Shown here: positions 48,434 through 60,738 of the stretch, piece after piece | Layout of the letters: each line of letters starts with the position of its first letter | Numbering within the stretch: the stretch's first letter is position 1 | Source: Apostichopus japonicus | Taxonomy: Eukaryota > Echinodermata > Holothuroidea > Aspidochirotida > Stichopodidae | DNA: 64,000 bases | NCBI RefSeq assembly: GCF_037975245.1 | Contig: NC_092583.1 | Location: 4,561,264-4,625,263 of the forward strand | Direction: 5' to 3' | Program-made: the position numbers and the translations under genes | The notes under the pieces: model-generated | The model's database searches: none | What the model was told of the DNA's origin: nothing | What the model saw: the letters and a program-made list of their open reading frames with translations, nothing else

Positions 48434-49253
48434 AGTGGTAGTTTTAGGACCTGTTCAAACACATACTCTGGATGAATGTAGAACCCAGGATTTATGACAG
48501 GGCACTGAATCAAATCTCTAGCGTGCACGCAACCTTTAACCGCATGGAACTGGATCTGCACAGGCAGAAAGAAGTATGGACACTGAGCTTCCAATGCAGT
48601 GTAAAAGCTATCAGAATGGTAGGTGGTCTGTCTGGATGAAGCCTGCCCTCTGTGTTTAACTGTTCCAAAACGTATATATCGATACATGGCAGAATGTACT
48701 GCTGTGTAACAAACAGTGTTTCCCTTGGTCTTGCGCCTCATTTACAAAACTCTCTGAGAACATTCTTCCAGGTGGCTAGGTGGATTTGAATTTGTATCTA
48801 GTTTGAAATGGGACAACCAGTTAAAAAATTTAAAGAATAAAGATCAGAAATAGGGAGGGATGGTAAGTTGAACACAGGACCCATAGATTGTACTGCAAAT
48901 GCATAAAATATGTGTCTGAAGAATTCTTAACCCATAAGAGAAAATTAAAAAAATTGACTGCACAAGTGATTCTGATGAGACAAATGCATTATTCAAAATC
49001 CTCTGATAGGTAAAAATTGTTCCTGACTCGTAACCTACCAATAACTTAACGCAGATTTCGACAATGACCTCTAGACCTCTTGTTACTTACAACATTTGAG
49101 GTGCGTGTTGAAACATCCATCTGACCCAAACATTTCTCAAAATCAAAGCCAGGAATTATCTTTGAAAGACTCAACAGTCTCTCCTACCAGCCTTCTTACT
49201 CACTACACAGGAATTTAAAGTTCCTTGTGTAACGGTAATCCTTTGTGTTCCTT

Positions 49254-49294
49254 TCTGGGATCATCCCAGGATCATCCAAGGATCATCCGTGGGT
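49254..49294 (+). repeat. small GGATCATCC cluster
   Basis: Four closely spaced GATCATCC words (GGGATCATCCCAGGATCATC and on). It uses the same word as the cluster at 48236, mainly in the other orientation, within the same intron. Confidence 0.75.
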
Positions 49295-49759
49295 ATAGCC
49301 TTACTAACAACTTACCTTGCACAGGAAGATGTACCATTGTTGTTATTTACAAGGTCTGTCTGGCTCTGTGGTAGGTTTTGTTACTATAGGTTACTGTAGG
49401 GTATATATACTAACCATCACTTGAAATGAGACAAACATTATCAAATCTTTGGCAACTTCTTTCAGAACCATTGCCTGCTTGCTGTTCTTTAGCTACGAGA
49501 GGTCAAACATTTGGAAAATTATTCCAGTCTTGTACTCAGTAGGGTGTGTCAGACTTCTCTCATATACATAAAGTTGGTGGAAAAATTTGCGTCTGTGTAT
49601 ACCTCAAAACTACATATTCTAGTGAGATTTAAGCGACTCTTATCTGATATTTTGATGATTAACTATTGTCTGGCCAATGTCTTGTGTGAGCTTTTCTTAT
49701 GGCTAGGTGAAGGAACATTTAAACTGTTGGTTGGTCTTCCCGAAATGCATTAGATTACA

Positions 49760-50172
49760 GATTGAAATCTTTTATGAAGCAGGGTTCCGTTAACCTGTTT
49801 GAGATTGAAATCTTCTATAAAGCAGGGTTCCCTTGACCTGTTTGAGATTGTAAAGCAGGGTTTCGTTGACCTGTTTCAGATTGAAATCTTCTATAAAGCA
49901 GGGTTCTCTTGACCTATTTCAGATTGGAATCTTCTATAAAGCAGGGTTCCCTTGACCTGTTTGAGATTGAAATCTTCTATAAAGCAGGGTTCCGTTGACC
50001 TGTTTGAGATTGAAATCTTCTATAAAGCAGGCTTTCGTTGACCTGTGTCAGATTGAAATCTTCTATAAAGCAGGGTTCTGTTGACCTGTTTCAGATTGAA
50101 ATCTTCTATAAAGCAGGGTTCCGTTGACCTGTGTCAGATTGAAATCTTCTATAAAGCAGAGTTCCATTGACC
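49760..50172 (+). repeat. 43-bp minisatellite, about 10 copies
   Basis: GATTGAAATCTTCTATAAAG followed by CAGGGTTCCGTTGACCTG and TTTCA or TTTGA recurs from 49760 every 43 bp or so (49803, 49846, 49879, 49922, 49965, 50008 and on). The unit at 49846 is shortened by about 10 bp. Variants are scattered single-base changes. Confidence 0.94.
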
Positions 50173-52026
50173 TGTTCACAGAGCAGCTGTGAGGTAGGTA
50201 GTACTCACTTTAATGAAGCCAGCATCCCTGGACGATAACAAGATTCCACTGTCTTGTGTCGACTGGAAAATTCGGGCGATCATTTAGGAGATTTTTGTCT
50301 GAAATTTGTGTAGGCTATGAGCTTGTTCAGTGAATGTAAAGCAAAACATGTATATTAAACTTTAGAAAGGAGGATCTTATGTTTCAAAGATAAGTTGGTG
50401 TGTGTAGTCAAATTTGGTGCAATGTTCGGTTTAATATGTACAATGAAATTGTAGTATTTTTCCTGGCAACATTATTACAGGATGTACTGTGAACCCTTTC
50501 TCCTTATCCCATCTCTTCATGCTACCTAATTCCCCCCAAAAATGTTTTTCTCTTTTTGTTTTGAAAACCCTGTCTCTGCTTACATTCCATCTGCTCAAAA
50601 TTGCTTTAGAAAAACTGCCCAAATAATTTGGATTTGGAATGTGAGGAATTGGGAAAGATAAGTTAGTAAACTGTATGTTATTACTGTTGACAGTCAGAAA
50701 TAATATTCCCAGATATCAACCCGATATCAACTCTCGTCCCCAACTGCCTGCCGTGAGAGTCGTCGGCGATTGTTTCTGAGCACGTAGTCGACTCACTGGC
50801 ATTACTTACAACAAACTTCAAGCAATGAGAGAAATAATAGGTAATACTAGATTTGACAGAAATATCTCAATTAGTCCTTACATAGACTTACGGCCCTCGT
50901 AAGATGCTCTTTGTATCAGTCCCGGTGACGTTAATCGCAAAAACAAGGTGGGATGTCTCTCGACGGTTGTCGAAGCCAGAGTGTCATTTTCAATACATTT
51001 CAACCGAACTCATTCGGAGTCTTGCATCACGTTCTGACAATGTAACGTCAAAAGAAAGATTCAATTACTCAATTTCATGATTTTTGGACGATCCGGGCAA
51101 ATTAATTTCTGTGGTTTCCTTCTTTGCAAGAGTCGTCGTAGCAACCAGTGAATGAAGTAAGTGAAGCTGGTTAAGTTTATTTATTGCAGGTATACACAGG
51201 GAACTTTGTCGTCGGGCATTTTGGTAAATTTGTTGAGAGAGAAAAACAATCATAAATGTCAGAATACAAATAAATGCATAATAATTTGTTTTCATTTCTC
51301 ATATTGGCCAAATTTACGGCAGTTTGTGCATGTCGAGTTTGGCTATTGGCTATTGGGCAATGACAGTCTGGTTATTGTCAAGAGGAAACTGACATTTAGA
51401 TATAATTACAGAGTTGATCAATGAATATGGATTTCTTTACCCTGGTGGTCAGCAAAAGTAATATCCAGCAGGATTTATAAAAAGCCAACTTCTGATATCG
51501 TTTAATTAAATGTAAAATACTGATAAACCTGCCTGGTCTATAGCTGTCGGTTTGTGTTGGCTGGTAAGCTTGATATTCTAAACTATGTATGTTGGAATGA
51601 CATCACAAATTAATAAAACTGTTGTCATGTGTATTAGCTAACAATGGGCTGTTCCTTATTAGAACATGTGTTGTTAACTGTTTCTACAGTTCAGTGCCCC
51701 TCAAACTTAATCTAATGTTAATGTTTCCATGTACAATCGTTTCGAAGTTTATTGCCTACTTTCTCCTCACAACTTTCGTACTCTTGCTATGTTGTATTTA
51801 GAGCATATCTGTTTAGTTTGAATGTTTATCGAACTATAAATGCAGTTGAAAGGAAGGCTCCTCTGGAAAGCAGTGCTGCTCTAAGCAGGACTATCCTCTT
51901 TTAGATGACAATAATAAAAAAATTAAAAATTAGTCATAAAAAAGGAAGGTTTAAAATATCATGACTACCTTTATAATGAGGATTGACCTTTGCTAGATTT
52001 TTCTTTTCTTTTCTTCCATTTGTTAG

Positions 52027-52116
52027 GATTTGAAGGATGAGAAACAGAGAGCTAAGATGGCTTCCTCCCGAGCAACTCTTGAGAAGTCAACCATGTTATT
52101 GTTAACCTCTTGTAAG
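52027..52116 (+). CDS. ctnnal1: alpha-catulin coding exon (fourth visible)
   Basis: This 90-bp, 30-codon exon is in phase 0 at both ends. It reads DLKDEKQRAKMASSRATLEK and then STMLLLTSCK. The sequence DLKDEKxxAKMAxxRAxLEKxTMxLLT is almost a signature of alpha-catulin and follows directly on the GDRQ ending of the previous exon, as in the vertebrate protein. The acceptor is a T-rich tract ending in GTTAG at 52026; the donor is AAG then GTAAGA at 52117. In the family the next residues are a TCLRHP-type segment. I searched the remaining 11.9 kb by eye for that segment and did not find it, so the next exon probably lies beyond the window or was missed. Confidence 0.88.
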
Positions 52117-55100
52117 GTAAGAAGATAAATAGTCAGCTAGATATCCAGTTTTAAGCCTAAATATAACTTTGTTCAAACCTGTGCTCAATTGTTTTTTCAC
52201 GGGAAAGCAAATTTTATATTTTTAATAGCCTTCAATTCCATTTCCTGCTCCTCCTTCCCCCCCCCCCCATCCTCTCTGCACAACTTTCCCTCTCTTGTCT
52301 CCATAAAGGGGAGCAATTGTTTTGTTTAAAATGACACATCACTTGGAACCAGTTGGTTGACTTCACTAACATTGAAAGCGAGGGGAAGGGCAGGACAGGG
52401 ATAACATGGATAGAGAGACAAATGGGAGGGGGGGGGCAGGGGAGGGATTTCCTCTGGAATGCTCCCATGTTTTAATGATGTATTAATAATAATACATATT
52501 TACATCAGACTAAGAAAAATTCTTAAAAAATACAAATAAAAGATACATAAAGAGTAATAAAAGTACTAAAGTTGTCAAAGCCCCCCCCCCCACCCCCAAA
52601 AAGAAAATCAGTCAATCAAATTAATGAACTAATATAAACAAGGTTAAAACAACTAAGAACAAGATCAGTCATTAAAGTACTTGATAGACAAGATGACATG
52701 TCTCTAAAATTTTTATAGATGTAATCCTTGAACCATCCTTGAGACATAAGAAAACTTGAATTAGACGTAAGATATTTGAAAACAAATTTATCCAACGAAT
52801 GAGACATGACAGTTTAATGGATTATGACTTGCCCGACCGACGACGCAGTAGAAAATATTTAATATCATTCATCCGTGGCAGAAACACTGTGAGCAGATGA
52901 GCAAAGTTCTCTTCACATGTCAACAAATGGATGATTCAAACAGGCAGAAAGACAAGAGGGGTTAATAAATGAAGGATTAAATATGGCGAACTTTAAATAT
53001 GAGACAGCGATCGATAAATCTTGTATGTTGATAGTAAAGCTGTCCAAGAAAATCTTTCTGGGTGTGCAAACAAGATAATATTACATCATGTATTTTACCA
53101 CATCCCCCCCTCTTCACTCCCTCCCCCAATCCTGGAACGTCTTATTGCAGATATGTTCATGAAATATTCCATCTTGAGTATTGTACTCCAACCCCCCACC
53201 CCACCCCCCTCCCACCCATCCACGACATTCTCACCCGGTTCCTAAGAGCTATATACTCCAATTAGGGATGCTCATGGATTGTAGCATCTCAAATATTCTA
53301 CCCCTGACCTTTCCCTTCCCATCCCTTCCCTCCTCTTATTCCATCCCACAAATGGCCTGTTGGTAGAGATTTTGGAAGTAGTCTAATTTTGTTTTGTTGC
53401 GTGTATTTTACTCTGCACATTTCGATCTTGCGACTGTAGGATATACTTCTGCCTGTTCACATACCCATCTGTTAGGTCTGTTAAATGAAGTGAAGCAAAA
53501 TAGCACATGTTGTGATATTAAAGTAACAAAAGGTGTATTAACCCTTCATATCTGCATTATCCATCAGTAGAGAGTAACTAAACAGTTTCCGTAAACAACA
53601 TGACACTTGATCGATAGTATACAATAGTTAACATGAATGTTGAATGTGTTGATATAACTTTATATCTTCATCTCAAAAAGTCAAAAGGGCTGTCTTTTGT
53701 TTGCTTTTTGGAGAGGGAAGGGGGGGGGATTATGAAAGAAAACAAGTTGCATTTTCTGTATAAAGCCATGGACAGATGCTTGGACAACAACTTTTTAACT
53801 TGCCTTCATATTAAACCGGATATATCCTGTCAATAATATGGTCTCAAGACCAAGCAATCTCAGAGTTATAAATTTTCGGTCAATTGGATGTCGAGGTCAG
53901 GGCTGGTGTCTAAGATATATACCTACAGAACTAGCTAAATGTCGTATTTTTGTCGATGGTGTGGCCTGGAGGCTAAACATCCCACTTCTATGAATTTGAA
54001 GGCCATTTTATATTCGAGACTGGACTGGTGTGTAGTGCATGATATGTTCATACACCTGGCTAAATGTGATAATATTCTTGTCAAAATAATCTGGCCTTGA
54101 GAGGGAAAACCTACCTGGTTTAATGAACCTGTACTTTCTTATTATCTTCACATTTAAGACAGTTCACATGAGTTAACATTATCACCATCGGGCGGGTTAG
54201 GTTCGGTTGATTAACCAGCGTTAGTCATGCATGGTACAACCCCCTCGTCAGCCAGCATCTGTTTGCTGCTAAAGTACGATCTTGCTTGATTTGGTTGTGA
54301 TTAATCTTTGTGATTTTATCGGGTTTAAGACGGATTAATACTTTCTCAACAGTTTTCTAGGAATCTCTATAATAAATCCACGCTTTTCTTTAGAAAATTT
54401 CCACATGTATCCTTAGTGTGTATTTATTATGTGTATTTCCACAAGTTCAATTGTCTGTATTGTAAAAGTCATCTTGGGTTTAATAAGCAAAGTTTAGCAG
54501 ACATTTATGAAGAATTAAAATCAAAGTGGAGGGCAAAATACTGCTGGGTTCAAATATTCCCAGGTGAAATTGGACTTGTAATGTTTATTTTCCTTTAATT
54601 CTATAAAAAACTCTGTTTGGATTTCTGCTGAGCATTATGGGTAACAACCAGGCAAGATATAGTTTCTTTTGGTAAGACCAAAATATCTCTTTCATTCAAA
54701 TGTTTCGCATTAAATTATGTTTCACAAAATATTACTGTCTTTGATTGGGGGGGGGGGGGGGAATTGTTCATTTGGGTGCTGTAGCAAATTGTGAATATAA
54801 TGCTCTTCAAGTGAGAGTGTTAATAGTTACATTGTTATAGTCACATTAATGTTAATACTTAACACACTGCTCATAATATACATATTTTATTTATTTGGGC
54901 ACGTCTCAGAAAGGTGGTAATTTCATATCTTCTGGTTTCATGTTATTACGATAGCATAATGTGAGGTGTAAAAATGTGATGTCTGAAAAAGACCCTCCCC
55001 CCTTTTCTCCCTCCCTAAAAAAAAACAGAATAATTTGTTTACTCTACTTTGGTAAATAAAGCACATACATCAGCCTAAAGAGAGCCTATGTAAAAACTGT

Positions 55101-57830
55101 GAATGTCTTCTTTTTGTAAAAATATATATATTTTTTTTAATCAAATTTTTAGGACCATATTTGACAGTTTCCCAAGACTTACAAAAAAAAATCGTTGATG
55201 CCTTTCGTTATTATAAAGGAACAGTATCCGTCTGTCGAAAAGATATTTCGCGTCAGTCCGCAAGGACATCTTATATATTTGTTCTCCTCCCGAGGGGTGA
55301 ATAGGAAGAAACATTCGAGAAGAAATTCCATAACTATTCAGGAATGTCATCTCTGACAATTGTCGTTATTATATTAAATCAGGCAAACTGGATGCTGTCA
55401 TTGTTCACATGTAAGATGTAGCCAGAGAACACTCTTCTTCCAATTAAAGTTTTACAAAAGCTTCTACAATTTGTCATCCAGTAGCCGCGAGTACTCCATT
55501 CGAACATCAAGATGAGTTTGATTTCTACGCAAATTGTATAAACGCTCACCCGACGGATACCGACGGCCGACCTGGGTGAACGGTGTTAGCAACCGTTCAA
55601 AATTAAAAAAAAAAAAAAAAATGCAGCTAGACCTTGACTTTTCTACGACGACTTGGAAATTGGTCGCTACACAAATTGTCGTGAGAAATTTCCCAAAGAA
55701 TAATTATATTTGGTGTGTATGCTGTTGTGATGTACAACTATGTCTCCATGGCAACCAATCATATATATCTGCAAGGTGTACTACCAGGATGACGAGTTGA
55801 AATGCATATTTTTTATCATCATCCATAAAGATTTCAGGAAGTAATTATTGACAAATATACAAATGTTTACTAGGTCAAGGATGACAATACTGTTTGGTAT
55901 GTTGGTGTTTTTCTTGATCCCCTGTTATTAAAGCTGTTCCTATAGCTATTGGGCAGAGTCAGATTGGTCAATTGATTTCCGTTTGAATTTCATTCTCACT
56001 CGATAACTCTGTGAAGTCAGTCTCCTGGCAATGGTCGTTTGTCCTTGGAAACATTTGTACCTTCTTTTTGTTTCACTGATCTGTCAGTCATTGTTAGAGA
56101 ACGGAGGTATAATGGCTTCACCGTTTTAACGGTGTGTTCTCTTTGACATGAGAGGCGACAGCCTTCGTCACCATCTATCTTGTACATTTTGAAAATAGGA
56201 GGAGGTATAGAGGGTGATAAGGAGGAGGGGGGAGGGAACAGGTTGGGAGGGGGGAGGGGAGGGTTTATAAAAATTGAAGGGAGAGAATCATGAGAATATC
56301 AAGTTCCCTGCCACTTTGAACCATAAATACCGTAAATAGGTGGAAGTGTTATGATACGGCTGTGTGAACCACTACATCAAGCATGCACACTCCATATAGT
56401 CCTGAGCCACTGCTATCTGCTTGTATTGTACTATCCAACTTTCACTCCTTACATCTTTTTCCTCTGATATTGCAAACCATTTCCCCCTACCCCCCCACCC
56501 TATAACTTGTGTGTTTTAGTGCTTGCTGTCATTAGTTGATTATTTGTATAAGGGAATTTGTGATTATGATGAACTAATGGATCACATCATGTCCAACTGA
56601 CACCCCAGTCACCCCTCCCCATCCCCTTTGAACTCTTTGTACCAACTGTTCCCTTTAGCACATTTTAATTATTGCTTGGAAAAATTCATAGCAGCTAGTA
56701 TATCATTAAAGATGACAATAATAAAAAAAAATTTATATATACTGTATATTAGTCAGTACACATGACACTCAAATGATCCAAACAGGAATGACAATATACA
56801 AAAACCCACCATCAAATGCCATGTTTCAAATTTGATATTTTATCGCTCTCCGACATTGAAGGTTATATACGATGGTAGTTAGTTAAGTATGAGTTTACTC
56901 CAGTTCAAATTTGTTATATAATTTCCTTGATTAACCTTCCTGTGTTAAAGATATCTCTCCCATTTCCGAGTATCGATTTTCTCCGCTCCTACTCTTTCCT
57001 CGTATTTCCGGTCACTTCTTTGATAGTATAAGGTACGGGAATTGTGAGTCACGAGAGGAAGACTCGTTAAATGAACCTAATGTAAGGAAAAATGAAGTTA
57101 TCAAAACGATGAGAAACCTATTAGCTTTTTCAAGTAAATTAGATTATACGAAAAAGAGGAAACCTTGCCCTTTCCCATATTGTACATGTTTTCTCTACAG
57201 CAGGCGTGTGCACATTGCACACAAGTCGATATTAGTCGTTCGAAAATTTTGACTCAAGACATAATATGTCAATTACCTAAATTATTCACAACATGGACAT
57301 TTTTTTCATGATTTTGTAGCAGAGATAGATTTGCTTTTCATTTTTTCAATATGAAGGAAGATTGGCCATGAAGAGAAAGAAATTCTGAGCATTCATTTCT
57401 CAATTTTTGTTTTTTAAATTTTTTCTTCTTCAAATTTTAAAGTTTAGGATTGAAGAGGTGGAAATAAAATTCACAGACAGTTATTATGTTGTATTCCTGT
57501 TTTTTCCTTCAAGAATCAAAAGCAAAATTTTAATTGATGAATGAATGTATACCCAAACTCTAACTGACATAAAATTGTTTTTTTTTCACCTAATTCTTTG
57601 AGAGTGAAAACGGTTACATTTCAATTCAATTACCAACACATGGGGACTGACGTAAACTTTTGTTTTTAGCCCTAGTTCTTTGAGAGTATGAACAGAGACA
57701 ATTTTAGGGAGAGAAGCACTGAAAACGTTTCATTGACAGGGTCTCTATAAATTTAGTTTTAACTCCCCCCTCCCTTTTTTGGTTTCGATGATAATCGTAA
57801 CTTTGCATTCATGAAGGCGTGCGTGTGTGC
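52117..57830 (+). other. non-coding DNA, probably next catulin intron (first part)
   Basis: It begins with donor GTAAGA. C runs lie at 52257-52268 and 52581-52590, G runs at 52428-52436, 53720-53728 and 54747-54761, a C-rich stretch at 53100-53220, poly-A at 55603-55620 and a G-rich block at 56210-56262. No exon is recognised. I looked for the expected next catulin segment and did not find it. Confidence 0.65.
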
Positions 57831-57837
57831 CCAGCTT

Positions 57838-58578
57838 GTAAACATGATATCTGAAGAAGCGAAGGTCCATCCAATTTCATATGTGGTGTGTAGAAGTACC
57901 ACATTGAGTGCAAGAAGCCTATTGTTTAATGTGGAGGTCAGAGGTCATTTGGGGTTACCAAGGGTCAAATTGTGAAAACCTTCTTAACACAATATCTCAA
58001 GAAGGGAACCTTGGACAGAGGTTATATTTGGTTTGTAGATGTATCATATCAAATTTAAGGAGCCTATTATTGCTTTTTGGTGGAGGTCAAAGGTCATTTG
58101 AAGTTAACAAACGCCAAGTATTTACTTCACTCCTCTTTTACCTGTCTCTCTACACTAACGCACCTTCCTAAACATAATATCGCAAGGGGGAAGCTTGGAC
58201 AGATCGCATATTATGTATGTAATTGTACCACATTGAATACAAGAAGCCTAATGTTGTGGATAGAGGTCAATGGTCATTTGAATTCAACAGAGGTCAAATT
58301 GTGAAAACCATGTTTTACACAATATTTCAGCAAGTACAGATGTCATATTTAGTATGTTGATCTATCACATTTATTATAAGAAGCCTGTTGTTGAGGTCAA
58401 TGGTCATTTCAGGACAGCCAGTGTCATTTTGTATTTATTGTTTGTCACATCACACTGCTTTTCACTATATTACCAAGTATGTTGTACAGTGTACACCCTC
58501 ACTGTACATTATGTCAGATTCATGAAGAAAACTGCTCATGTTACATCATCGAAACTACAATGCAGTTTTGCATTGTGG
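57838..58578 (+). repeat. AGGTCA-type repeat array, long copy
   Basis: Four diverged units of about 150 bp each contain GAAGCCTATTGTT, GGAGGTCA(A/G)AGGTCATTTG, GTCAAATTGTGAAAAC and AATATCTCAAG. Unit marks (AAGCCTA or AGCCTA) lie near 57917, 58061, 58244 and 58381. The 3' end is shared with 41219-41540. Open frames here (87, 75 and 86 codons) are by-products. Confidence 0.85.
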
Positions 58579-60535
58579 ATTTTTTTTTTTTTCCTGTTTT
58601 GTGCTGTTATCTGAATAAATTTTAAACTTTTCAAAAGGCACCTTGCAGATTGGCTTTGACTCGTGTAAAAGGTTGTTGTGACATTACAGTGAACCCCAGC
58701 ATAGCAACCGGCTAGCTCTTACTGAAAGTCATTGAACTACCAAGCATGCAGCTTACATCCTCCCATCTGTGTCCTGAAACATACTAAAAACCAAGAATCG
58801 TAATAATGATAAAGCCTTTCAATTACCATCCATGTCATCCTTTACTCCTTAGAGAAATTGAGAACTGGTTTTTGAGGGAAAAATTAGTAAGTCTTAAAGC
58901 CTGGAAGCATTCTGGTATAATCTGACTTGATCTTAGTGTGCATGTTCTAATTTCTCGAAAGATTACGACTAAACTTGCCTTTAAGCATACGTGCTATACG
59001 TATGTCTGTTTGACGTCTTAACTGCAGAGATGTGTATTAAAGGGGGCCCTCAGATCATCAGTAAATGTTACTGTGTTAATGCAAGCAGACAGAAATGTCA
59101 TTTGGTCTTTCAGTTTTCACAGATTGTAGAAAATGTAACCATAAACTTGTTTCTTGGGTTTGTAGAATAAAGTTTCATTTTTCCCCATCCCCCCTACCCC
59201 CTCTGGTAGCAAAATGGTTGTAATAATTCCTGGTTACATTCATAAAAATTAGTCTTCTTTATTTACTAATGTTCATCAATAATGAGAGTGATTTTCACAT
59301 ATTTATAATAACAGAAACAAACTTTGGCATATTATGTGCTTGTATTGTGGTCGCATCGATATCATATAAGTTATCTTTTTTGCTTTGGTATTCATGCACA
59401 TATTATATACGTTGAGAGTGTTGTTTTTTGTCGTCAATTTTTTACTTCATTTCAATCAATCGATCAATCAATCGTAACAACAAAGCGTTTACAAAGAGAT
59501 AATATTAAAATATAATAGCAAGAGCATCAATATAGTGTTAGAGAGTCTGTTGGCATGCTTGAATTAAATACTTCAAGTTGTAGTCCTGGAGATATGCTCA
59601 GCAATAACTGACTCAAGTGTAAATTGTTTTCCTTCCAAAAGCACTTGGGATGAAGTAAATAGGCAAGAGGCTTCATACGTAAAGGGGAATGTACACTTTC
59701 GTATGTTGCGTTAGGTCGGCGAGCCAAAGTTTCTGCTGCGGTCGCATGTTTCCCCCCGAATTGAAAGAGGCAGCTGTGATTACTGAACAATCATTTCCTC
59801 GGGGGAGCAAAGCGTCCACGGTTGTACTCTAGGACACTCTGTGTATATAGATCTGTGTGGAGAAACAACCCAGGATTTTGTAAAGCGGTTTGTAAAATGC
59901 AACCGAAAGAGGTTTTAGGATTACAAGACAAGATGGAGATAAGGATTCACAGTTTAAAGGGATTCTACAGATATGGGTATTAAACATGCCACCGATGGGT
60001 CAGAGAAAAATATTCTGCGATATGTTAATTATTATATGTTAGCTCATCTAACCTCAAGACTAATGAACTCAAAAACTTTTTGAAGCCTTAAAAATAAGTA
60101 TACTAAGTGAGTGAAAATTTACTTTCTAACAATCTAACAAAAATTGAATACTTTATTGAAACACTATTGAATCTGATATTGAGAACTGTTCTATCATTAT
60201 TATGTATCATAAATAGATGTAGCGATAGAATGCAACCCAAAAAATGCTTTTATAAATACCCCCCCTCCTCGGAATTATTTTGATTGAATTTTCTTCAGAC
60301 TCTAGTGTTCTTAAATTTGCTAATGTTTAAATTGAAATTTTAAGATTCACAGTCTTGTATCAAGGCATTAAGGCCTTCTCACACAACTACAACATTTAAC
60401 TCCTGGTCATTAGTGACTTGTTATACCCACACACCAAAGTATGCATTATGCAAACGGGTCGCTCCCCAGGCACTACAGTGCGTCACATCTAGGTGTCCCG
60501 GTGGGGGGGGGGACTTCCCATACGGTGCAGCCACA
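58579..60535. other. non-coding DNA, no gene recognised
   Basis: Nothing beyond short frames is seen. A C-rich patch lies at 59187-59203 and a CAATCAATCGATCAATCAAT stretch near 59455-59475. Confidence 0.55.
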
Positions 60536-60738
60536 AACCAGTGCACTCAAGTATATTTTAGAGTTACCTCGCAGACCCATATTTATACACCTGGGCGAAG
60601 CGAGGCAATGGAGATAAAGTGCCTTGCCCAAGGACACAAACAACGTAATGTTCTGGCCAGGACCCGAACCTGCACTCCTTAGATTGCAAGTCCATTGCCT
60701 AGTTAGTAGACATTTGACCATGGCGCCCTCTGTCAGAG
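60536..60738 (-). mobile_element. tRNA-like SINE, second family, minus strand
   Basis: On the minus strand the head reads CTAACTAGGCAATGGACTTG, then CAATCTAAGGAGTGCA and GGTTCGGGTCC (60660-60670). This is the A box, anticodon-arm and B box order of a tRNA, with one B-box mismatch. It continues with GTGTCCTTGGGCAAGGCACT, a phrase common to many animal SINEs as I remember them. No CCA or intact cloverleaf is visible, so it is a SINE rather than a working tRNA. The 138-codon minus frame here is an artefact. The 3' boundary is uncertain. Confidence 0.7.

Larger units (their letters stand above)
48195..52026 (+). other. catulin intron, 3,832 bp
   Basis: Donor GTAAGT, acceptor GTTAG. It contains the GATCATCC clusters and the 43-bp minisatellite listed separately. 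The 118-codon minus frame at 48385-48741 has no recognisable domain. Confidence 0.88.

Noticed and set aside
60655-60725. Functional tRNA gene
   Set aside because: A and B boxes are recognisable, but the B box is mutated, no closed acceptor stem is seen and SINE body sequence follows.
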